Below are positions 1 to 6,343 of a stretch of 12,113 bases of DNA, piece by piece (the first letter of the stretch is position 1; every line of letters starts with the position of its first letter). Source of the stretch: an uncultured Planctomycetaceae bacterium. Its GTDB lineage: Bacteria; Planctomycetota; Planctomycetia; Pirellulales; Pirellulaceae. The translations under genes were made by a program, and so were the position numbers. The stretch is taken from contig CAIYOB010000883.1 of NCBI GenBank assembly GCA_903927685.1, forward strand, positions 1 through 12,113, in the 5' to 3' direction. Below the pieces are notes generated by a model. It was not told the DNA's origin. It worked only from the letters and a program-made list of their open reading frames with translations, and ran no database searches.

Positions 1-43
1 GCGAGCGTGTAAGATGCAGCAACCACTTTCCCACGGCACAACC

Positions 44-697
44 ATGAGCGACCCGTTGCTGGCTCCGACATTTCTGTTCCGCTTCTCCGTGCCGTGCCGC
101 CGGTGCGATCCGCTGTGGTCTGCCAAGGCGGTCGAACTTGATCCGCAGTACGCGTTGCCCAGTTTTGGCGAGTTGGACGGGCGGCCCAAGTTTGCTGATG
201 TGCGAGCGGCTTGGAGCGACGAGGGATTGCTGTTCACGGTCCAGGTCTCCGGCAAGCGGCAGAACGTCTGGTGCCGGTCGTCGCGGATCGAAGACAGCGA
301 CGGACTGCACGTTTGGATTGATACCCGGGACACGCACAACATCCACCGGGCGAGTCGCTTCTGCCATCGGTTCGTGTTTCTGCCCACCGGGGGAGGAGCC
401 GCCGAGAACGAGCCGCTGGGTCGGCTGGCGGAGATCAACCGAGCCCGCGAAAACCCCAAATCGGTTGCCGAGGCGACGCTTCGCGTCCGCGCCAGCCTGT
501 GTGCGGGCGGATACAGCTTGCAGGCTATGATTCCCGCCGCCGCGCTGACCGGTTACGAACCGTCGGAGCATCCGCGGCTCGGATTCACCTACGCCGTGGT
601 GGATCGCGAGTTGGGCTGGCAAACGTTGACGATGGGATCCGAGTTTCCGATCGACGAGGATCCCAGTCTGTGGGGAAGTCTCGAACTGGTGAGTTGA
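44..697 (+). CDS. CBM9-like / DOMON-fold protein, no export signal
   Basis: The 217-residue product has no signal peptide or membrane segment, so it is probably cytoplasmic. Its pattern resembles CBM9-like (DOMON-type) beta-sandwich domains: an early strand block (ADVRAAWSDEGLLFTVQVSG), then EDSDGLHVWIDTRDTHNIHR, then a late block (LGFTYAVVDRELGWQTLTMG). The DGLHVWIDTR stretch is the clearest family mark. I recall similar conserved hypothetical proteins of this size in planctomycetes. Such folds bind sugars or haem, but no ligand can be named here. The ATG at 44 (MSDPLLAPTFLFRF) is chosen because family similarity seems to begin there; an in-frame ATG at 14 would add ten unlikely residues. 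Neither start has a clear ribosome binding site. A TAA at 10-12 in another frame may end an upstream gene. The coding call is firmer than the function. Confidence 0.7.
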   Translation: MSDPLLAPTFLFRFSVPCRRCDPLWSAKAVELDPQYALPSFGELDGRPKFADVRAAWSDEGLLFTVQVSGKRQNVWCRSSRIEDSDGLHVWIDTRDTHNIHRASRFCHRFVFLPTGGGAAENEPLGRLAEINRARENPKSVAEATLRVRASLCAGGYSLQAMIPAAALTGYEPSEHPRLGFTYAVVDRELGWQTLTMGSEFPIDEDPSLWGSLELVS

Positions 698-776
698 TCG
701 GAGCGAGCCTCCAGATACCGGTGTCAGAACCCGCGCCAAAGGGAGAAGTGGGAAGCGCAGCGCCGGTGATCCCCTC

Positions 777-805
777 CTGATTTTCCAGCGTTCGCGGTGT
801 AGAAT
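777..805 (+). promoter_or_regulatory. Possible sigma70-type promoter for the GH2 fusion gene
   Basis: TAGAAT at 800-805 matches the -10 consensus at five of six positions. Seventeen bases upstream, 777-782 reads CTGATT, a poor -35 match. The site lies 73 bases before the start codon at 879, in the only spacer that could hold that gene's promoter. The call rests on the -10 element alone. Confidence 0.3.
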
Positions 806-817
806 TCGGCCTGCGTG

Positions 818-836
818 CTGCGGCCCCGGGCCGCAG
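818..836. repeat. Perfect 9-bp inverted repeat in the 5' leader
   Basis: CTGCGGCCC at 818-826 and GGGCCGCAG at 828-836 are exact reverse complements around one central base. It lies 12 bases after the possible -10 element and 42 bases before the start codon. It could be an operator or a leader-RNA hairpin (eight pairs with a three-base loop). In GC-rich DNA such a palindrome can also arise by chance. Confidence 0.45.
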
Positions 837-878
837 GTCGGTTCCCAGCTTGCTGCAACAACAGGAGTCCTCTCACTG

Positions 879-3800
879 ATGAAAACGCGCATGATTTCTC
901 TCGTGCTGTGCCTGGTCGCCGCCGGGCCGCTGGCGCTGTGCGGTTCCGCCGCGGCTTGGCAGCCGGCCCAGGGGCGGCTGATGACCCGCTGGGCGGCGGA
1001 TGTGCAGCCGGACAAGGCCCTGCCGGAATACCCGCGTCCGCAACTGGTCCGCCAGCAGTGGCTGAACCTGAACGGTTTGTGGAGCTATGCGATCGTGGCC
1101 AAGGATGCCGCCCAACCGACGGCTTGGGACGGCCAGATCCTGGTCCCGTTTGCCGTCGAGTCGGCCCTGTCGGGCGTAATGAAACCTGTCGGCGAGGCCA
1201 ACCGGCTGTGGTATCGCCGCACGTTCCAGACGCCGGAGGGCTGGGAAGGCAAAAACGTCCTGCTGCATTTTGGCGCCGTTGATTGGGATACGACCGTGTG
1301 GGTCAACGGCCAGCAGATCGGGACCCATCAAGGCGGCTACGATGGCTTTAGCTTGGATATCACAGCCGCCTTGAAGCCGCAGGGCGAGCAGGAAATCGTC
1401 GTTAGCGTGTGGGACCCGGTCGACGTCGGCCACCAGGCGCGCGGCAAGCAGGTCCGCAATCCGGGCGGCATCTGGTACACGCCGACGACTGGCATCTGGC
1501 AGACGGTGTGGCTGGAACCCGTCGGCAAAGCCAACCTTGACTCGCTCCGCATCACGCCCAACATCGACGATTCGACCGTGACCGTCGCCTTGCATGGCGT
1601 GGTCTCGGGCGGGACGCCGGAACTGAAGGTCGAAGTGCTGGACGGCCTGCAGGTCGTGCAGCAGGAGACCTTGGTCGTGCGGCGGACGACCCGCTCGCTG
1701 CCGCCGCAGATCGGCGAGGTCCTGACGATCAAGGTCCCCGACGTCAAGCTGTGGTCGCCCGATTCGCCATTCCTGTACGGACTGCGGATCACGCTGCTGG
1801 AAAACGGCCAGCCGGCGGACCAGCTTGAGAGCTACTTCGGGATGCGCAAGATCGCTCTGGGCAAGGACGAGAAAGGCATCCAGCGGCTGATGCTGAACAA
1901 CGAGCCGCTGTTCCAGTTCGGGCCGCTCGATCAGGGCTTCTGGCCCGACGGGCTGTACACGGCGCCGACCGACGAGGCCCTGCGATACGACATCGAGATG
2001 ACGCGCAAACTGGGCTTCAACATGGCCCGCAAGCACGTCAAGGTCGAGCCCGACCGCTGGTACTACTGGTGCGACAAGCTGGGCCTGCTGGTCTGGCAGG
2101 ATATGCCCAGCGGCAACTTTGGCGGCAAGGACGACCAGCGGCGATCGGACGAAGCCAGCACGCAGTACGAATTGGAGCTGAAGCGGCTGGTCGAGGGCCT
2201 GGTCAACCACCCGAGCATCGTCATGTGGGTCCCGTTCAACGAGGGCTGGGGCCAGCACGAAACGGGCCGCTATGTGGACCTGATCAAGCAGTGGGATCCC
2301 ACGCGTCTGGTGAATAACGCCTCCGGCTGGACCGACCGCAACGTCGGCGACGTGAGCGACATGCACAACTATCCCGGCCCGGGCGCCCCGAAGCTGGAAG
2401 CCAATCGCGCCGGGGTGCTGGGCGAATTCGGCGGGCTGGGCCTGCCGATCAAGGGCCACACGTGGCAGGACGAGGCGAACTGGGGCTATCGCAGCTTCAC
2501 GACCCGCGAGGCCCTGACCGAGGCCTATGTGGCGCTGATCAAGAAGTTGCGTCAGCTGACCGACGACGAGGGCCTGTGCGCCGCCGTCTACACGCAGACC
2601 ACCGACGTGGAAATCGAAGTCAACGGCCTGATGACTTACGACCGGGCGATGATCAAAGGGTTCGAGGCGCGGATCGCGGAAGTCAACAAGACGGTCTACA
2701 CGCCGCCGCCGCCCCGCCAGGCCGAGGCCGGCAAGCTCGTCCCGCCCGCCACGCCGCTGGTGGCTTGCGATCCGTACTTCAGCATCTGGTCGCCAGCAGA
2801 CAACCTGGCCGACGAGGACACGACGCATTGGACGGGCAAGCTGCAGCGGCTGACCAGCCTGGTGCGGATCGACGGCCAGGCATACCGCGTGATGGGCGCC
2901 AGCCCCAGTCGGCTGCCCGCGCTGAAACAGACCGGCCTGACCGTCCTGCCGACGCGGACCCTGGTCACGTTCGAGGGCCCCGGCGTGGCGCTGACCTTGA
3001 CGTTCACCACTCCCGCCTTGCCGGAAGATATCGACATCCTCTCGCGGCCGGTCACCTATGTGAGCTACGAAGCGAAAGCGACCGACGGCCAGTCCCACGC
3101 CGTCGCCTTTTACTTTGACGCGGCCGCCGAGATCACGGTCAACGAACCGCGCCAGCAAGTCGTGTTGTCGCAGGAGGGGACCGACCAGCTGGAGGTCGTG
3201 AAAGTCGGTTCGCAGGATCAGCCGGTGCTCGCCAAGCGGGGCGACGACCTGCGGATCGATTGGGGATATCTGTACGTCGCCGCGCCCAACCAGGCGGGCG
3301 TGCGGTCCTTGATCTTGCCCGACAGCCTCGCCCGCGACGCCTTTGCCGCGGGCCAAGAGTACCCCATGGTCAAGCAGCAGATGCCGGTCGCCGCCGGCGA
3401 AGCGCCGGTGGCAGCGGTGGTGCTGGACGCGGGCCAGGTTGGCGGCACGTCGGTGGCCCGCTGGCTGATGGTGGCCTATGACGACCTGTACTCGATCCAG
3501 TACATGCGGCAGAATCTGCGGCCCGAGTGGCGGCGCAACGGCTGGGAAGCGGCTGATCTGCTGCGGGCCGCGGCGACCGAATACGGCGCGTTGCAGCAGC
3601 GCTGCCAGGCGTTCGACGAGGAACTGATGGCCGATCTGACCAAGGCGGGCGGCGAGAACTACGCCAAGTTGTCCGCACTGGCTTATCGGCAGTGCTTTGC
3701 CGCGGGCAAGTTCGTGGCGGACGACAACGGCCAGCCGATTTCGTTCTGCAAGGAGAACCATTCCAACGGCTGCATCGGCACGTCCGACGTGTTCTACCCG

Positions 3801-5231
3801 ATGGCTCCGCAGTTCCTGCTGCTCGGCCCGTCGCTAGCCAAGTCGTTCCTGGTGCCGTTCATGAACTATGCGGCTTCGGAACGTTGGAAGTTCCCCTTCG
3901 CCCCGCACGATCTGGGCCAGTACCCGCACGCCAACGGCCAGCGCTACGGCGGCGGCGAGCGCACGGAAGAGAACCAGATGCCGGTCGAGGAGAGCGGCAA
4001 CTTGCTGCTACTGATGGCCGCGGTCGCCCAGATGGAAGGCCACGCGGACTTCGCCGGCCTGTACTGGCCGCAGTTGGAGAAGTGGGCCGAGTACCTGAAG
4101 GCGAAAGGGTTCGATCCGGAGAACCAGCTGTGCACCGACGACTTTGCCGGGCACCTGGCCCACAACGTGAACTTGAGTGCCAAGGCGATCTGCGGCTTGG
4201 GCGCGTTTGCCAAGTTGTGCGCGATGCGGGGCGACCAGGCCAAGGCAGCCGAGTATGGCCAGCTGGCGAAAGAGTTCGCCGCCCGCTGGGTCAAGGAAGC
4301 CGACGCCGGCGACCACTATCGGCTGGCGTTCGACAAGCCCGACACGTGGAGTCAGAAGTACAACCTGGTCTGGGATCGCATCCTGGGCTTGAACTTGTTT
4401 CCCGCCGAGGTGGCGCGGAAGGAAATGGATTACTATCGCAAGGTGCAGAACCGCTACGGCCTGCCGCTGGACAACCGGCAGACGTACACCAAGCTCGATT
4501 GGATCCTATGGACGGCGACATTGACGCAGGATCGGGCCGACTTCGAGGCCTTGGTGGATCCCGTGATCCTGTTCCTGAACGAGACGCCGGATCGTTCGCC
4601 GATGACCGACTGGTACCAGACGAAGACGGCCAAGAAAGTCGGCTTCACCGCGCGGCCGGTCGTGGGCGGCGTGTTCCTGCCGATGCTGTACGACCAGGCG
4701 GTGTGGGCCAAGTACGCGGGCCGGGACAAGACCAAGTCCAAGGAGTTTGCTCCGATGCCCAAGCCGCCGGTGCTGGTGACCGTGTTGCCGACGGCGGACG
4801 AGGAGGGCCTGGTCTGGCGCTACACGACGCAGAAGCCGGCGGATGGCTGGCAGAAAGCCGACTTTGACGCCAGCCAGTGGAAGCAAGGCCCCGCGGGCTT
4901 TGGGACGCAGGGCACGCCGGGCTCGATTGTCCGCACCGAGTGGAACACGCAGAACATCTGGCTGCGGCGCGAGTTCACGCTGCCGGACACCAAGCTGGAC
5001 GACGTGGCGGTCAAGTGCCATCACGACGAGGATGTGGAGATCTACATCAACGGCGTGCTGGCCGCGACGGCGGGCGGTTTCACGGTCGACTATGAACTGC
5101 TGCCGTTGAACCCGGCTGGCCGGGCGGCCTTCCGTTCGGGCCAGAACGTGATCGCCGTGCACTGCCGGCAGACCGGCGGCGGCCAGTACATCGACGTCGG
5201 CTTTGCCCGCACCGTGCGGCCGGGCAAGTAG
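879..5231 (+). CDS. Secreted GH2 glycosidase fused to a glutaminase-A-like module
   Basis: The 1450-residue protein starts with a signal peptide (MKTRMISLVLCLVAAG, likely cut after A26). Residues about 45-605 form a GH2 enzyme: sugar-binding jelly roll (LNLNGLWSY, VNGQQIGTHQGGYDGF), Ig-like domain and TIM barrel. The expected acid/base is E455 in FNEGWGQ and the nucleophile E516 in LGEFGG, both present. A proline linker (609-612) leads to a complete GtaA-type module: DUF4964 (about 620-690), DUF5127 (about 690-860), DUF4965 (about 864-1033, with ENHSNGCIGTSDVFYPMAP near 957-980) and DUF1793 (about 1034-1272, MPVEESGN to PVVGGVFLPML). Residues about 1297-1450 resemble a galactose-binding jelly roll (DEDVEIYINGVLAA). 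Family precedent suggests beta-glycosidase activity for the first half; fungal GtaA is a glutaminase, but the bacterial module's reaction is uncertain. CAGGAG at 862-867, 11 bases upstream, supports the start; ATG 891 is an alternative. Confidence 0.95.
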   Translation: MKTRMISLVLCLVAAGPLALCGSAAAWQPAQGRLMTRWAADVQPDKALPEYPRPQLVRQQWLNLNGLWSYAIVAKDAAQPTAWDGQILVPFAVESALSGVMKPVGEANRLWYRRTFQTPEGWEGKNVLLHFGAVDWDTTVWVNGQQIGTHQGGYDGFSLDITAALKPQGEQEIVVSVWDPVDVGHQARGKQVRNPGGIWYTPTTGIWQTVWLEPVGKANLDSLRITPNIDDSTVTVALHGVVSGGTPELKVEVLDGLQVVQQETLVVRRTTRSLPPQIGEVLTIKVPDVKLWSPDSPFLYGLRITLLENGQPADQLESYFGMRKIALGKDEKGIQRLMLNNEPLFQFGPLDQGFWPDGLYTAPTDEALRYDIEMTRKLGFNMARKHVKVEPDRWYYWCDKLGLLVWQDMPSGNFGGKDDQRRSDEASTQYELELKRLVEGLVNHPSIVMWVPFNEGWGQHETGRYVDLIKQWDPTRLVNNASGWTDRNVGDVSDMHNYPGPGAPKLEANRAGVLGEFGGLGLPIKGHTWQDEANWGYRSFTTREALTEAYVALIKKLRQLTDDEGLCAAVYTQTTDVEIEVNGLMTYDRAMIKGFEARIAEVNKTVYTPPPPRQAEAGKLVPPATPLVACDPYFSIWSPADNLADEDTTHWTGKLQRLTSLVRIDGQAYRVMGASPSRLPALKQTGLTVLPTRTLVTFEGPGVALTLTFTTPALPEDIDILSRPVTYVSYEAKATDGQSHAVAFYFDAAAEITVNEPRQQVVLSQEGTDQLEVVKVGSQDQPVLAKRGDDLRIDWGYLYVAAPNQAGVRSLILPDSLARDAFAAGQEYPMVKQQMPVAAGEAPVAAVVLDAGQVGGTSVARWLMVAYDDLYSIQYMRQNLRPEWRRNGWEAADLLRAAATEYGALQQRCQAFDEELMADLTKAGGENYAKLSALAYRQCFAAGKFVADDNGQPISFCKENHSNGCIGTSDVFYPMAPQFLLLGPSLAKSFLVPFMNYAASERWKFPFAPHDLGQYPHANGQRYGGGERTEENQMPVEESGNLLLLMAAVAQMEGHADFAGLYWPQLEKWAEYLKAKGFDPENQLCTDDFAGHLAHNVNLSAKAICGLGAFAKLCAMRGDQAKAAEYGQLAKEFAARWVKEADAGDHYRLAFDKPDTWSQKYNLVWDRILGLNLFPAEVARKEMDYYRKVQNRYGLPLDNRQTYTKLDWILWTATLTQDRADFEALVDPVILFLNETPDRSPMTDWYQTKTAKKVGFTARPVVGGVFLPMLYDQAVWAKYAGRDKTKSKEFAPMPKPPVLVTVLPTADEEGLVWRYTTQKPADGWQKADFDASQWKQGPAGFGTQGTPGSIVRTEWNTQNIWLRREFTLPDTKLDDVAVKCHHDEDVEIYINGVLAATAGGFTVDYELLPLNPAGRAAFRSGQNVIAVHCRQTGGGQYIDVGFARTVRPGK

Positions 5232-5255
5232 CCGTGAACAGCGGCCGGCGTCGGG

Positions 5256-5297
5256 GCGTCTATCACGCGGGTCCGAACATGGACCCGCGGCGGACGC
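5256..5297 (+). terminator. GC-rich hairpin after the GH2 fusion gene, candidate terminator
   Basis: CGCGGGTCC (5266-5274) and GGACCCGCG (5281-5289) pair perfectly around the six-base loop GAACAT. An outer pair of arms, GCGTC (5256-5260) and GACGC (5293-5297), extends the stem across an internal loop. It begins 25 bases after the stop codon at 5229-5231, a natural terminator position. No T-run follows, so intrinsic termination is unproven; it could instead protect the transcript end. Confidence 0.45.
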
Positions 5298-5300
5298 ATC

Positions 5301-5371
5301 CTCGTTTAACGGCAAGCCGAAGGCGCCTGCGTGTCGTGTTAGCCGACGCCTTCGGTTTGCCGTTAAACGAG
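5301..5371. repeat. Long palindromic repeat, planctomycete intergenic type
   Basis: Arms 5301-5325 and 5347-5371 are reverse complements over 25 positions with a single difference, which would be a G-U pair in RNA. The loop is 21 bases (5326-5346). Each arm contains CGTTTAACGGCAA followed by CCGAAGGCG or its close variant. I recall similar palindromes scattered between planctomycete genes, giving spurious SFNGKPKA peptides at gene ends; that is memory, not a search. No T-run follows. It lies between the end of the GH2 fusion gene and the decayed beta-helix gene. Confidence 0.75.
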
Positions 5372-5373
5372 TC

Positions 5374-5487
5374 TGGTTGCTGCCAGAGGCGATCCGGCCA
5401 AGCTCCGCGGTTCAGCCGGCAAGCCATTTCCCGCAGGCCCTCGCTGATGGCCCGTTCGGCGTCGATCCAGCAACGCACCACACCTGC
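5374..5487 (-). other. Coding-like fragment on the minus strand, unrecognised
   Basis: Read on the minus strand, this stretch gives VVRCWIDAERAISEGLREMA, then CRLNRGAWPDRLWQQ, with mostly G or C at third codon positions and helical character. It then runs into the palindromic repeat. It has no start codon or ribosome binding site of its own at its beginning, and I do not recognise the family. It may be a scrap of another gene brought next to the beta-helix remnant, or chance openness in GC-rich DNA. Confidence 0.2.
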
Positions 5488-5490
5488 GCT

Positions 5491-6330
5491 CCCGGCAGCT
5501 TTGCCCGCAACATCGTCTATTACACTGCCGACGGTGGGCAGATGCTGCGCGAGCGGAACAAGGCCGGCTGGCAAGGCGGACAGTTGGTCTGGACGTTCAA
5601 CGGCAGCAAGTCGGCCTTTGCGGGCTTCGAGTTCGACAACAACTGCATCTACGCGCCGCCGGAACTGCCGCTGAAGTTCAGCCTCACGCTGCGTCCCGAC
5701 GCCGACCGGATGCTGAATTGGGAACAGTGGCGTGAGCAAGGCAAGGACGGGCATTCGCTGCTGGCCGACCCCAGGTTCGTCGACCCGGCGCGGCGCGACT
5801 TTCGCTTGTAGCCCGACTCGCCGGCGCTACAGCTCGGCTTTCAACCGATCCCGTTCGAGAAGATTGGCCCCTACCAGGATCCGCTCTGGGCGGGCCAGGA
5901 TGTGACCGTGGCCGTCTTCGCGGGCGGCAACCACGCCCAGGGCCAGTGGACGGTGGCGGTCGGCCAGTGGCTGCAGGCGCAGTATCCGGCCGCGAAATTG
6001 ACCGTCATCAACTCGCCGATTGACGGCGGCTTGCGCGGTTCCGGACTGAGCGTCTTCCGCTTGGGACGCGATGTCTTGAGCCACCGTCCCGATCTGTTGA
6101 TCGTGGACTTTGTGTCCCAACGCCGTCGGCGCCTACGAACGCGTGGCGGCGCGCTACGATGTCCCGGCCATCAACCTGGGCCAGCGTCGGGCCCAGTTGG
6201 CCCGCGACGGCAAGCTGATCCTCCAGGCGACCGCCGCCGGGACCGACGTCCAGCCGAGCCAGCCCGTGTTCCACTGGAGATCGAGCCGCTTTGGGTCCGC
6301 ACCTGGACGACTCGTTGCGGTCGCGTAACG
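5491..6330 (+). pseudogene. Decayed beta-helix and SGNH hydrolase remnant
   Basis: From about 5500 the frame reads FARNIVYYTADGGQ and continues to DGHSLLADPRFVDPARRDFR, the usual C-terminal end of secreted right-handed beta-helix (pectate-lyase-like) proteins. A TAG at 5809-5811 interrupts it, yet the same frame goes on with PDSPALQLGFQPIPFEKIGPY, the expected closing motif. It then passes into an SGNH-like piece (VTVAVFAGGN, LSVFRLGRDVLSHRPDLLIVDF). Near 6108-6125 similarity jumps to the next frame (VGAYERVAARYDVPAINLGQ), apparently missing about 60 residues of the usual domain. The position where relatives have a GGS serine motif reads AGGN. The N-terminal bulk of the beta-helix is absent and no start is visible. 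A further frame stays coding-like (AALGPHLDDSL) towards 6351. Several independent lesions point to a dead gene. Confidence 0.8.
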
Positions 6331-6343
6331 ATGCCTCCGGCAC

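Noticed and set aside
877..960. Lipoprotein signal (Cys21) in the GH2 fusion leader
   Set aside because: The residues before the cysteine (LAL) do not fit a lipobox, and a good AxA-type cleavage site follows at residue 26.
873..3761. A 962-codon open frame on the minus strand opposite the GH2 fusion gene
   Set aside because: Its translation is Arg/Gln/His/Val-rich low-information protein without recognisable motifs, and it mirrors a plus-strand gene with clear domains. Biased third positions in GC-rich genes produce such antisense openness.
5203..5490. Plus-strand open frame leading into the beta-helix remnant, as if a complete small gene
   Set aside because: It begins inside the GH2 fusion gene in another frame, crosses both hairpins and shows no protein-family character until about 5500.
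5809..5811. TAG as programmed readthrough or recoding
   Set aside because: Downstream sequence also has a frame change, an apparent internal deletion and a lost serine motif, which fit decay better than recoding. No recoding signal was seen.
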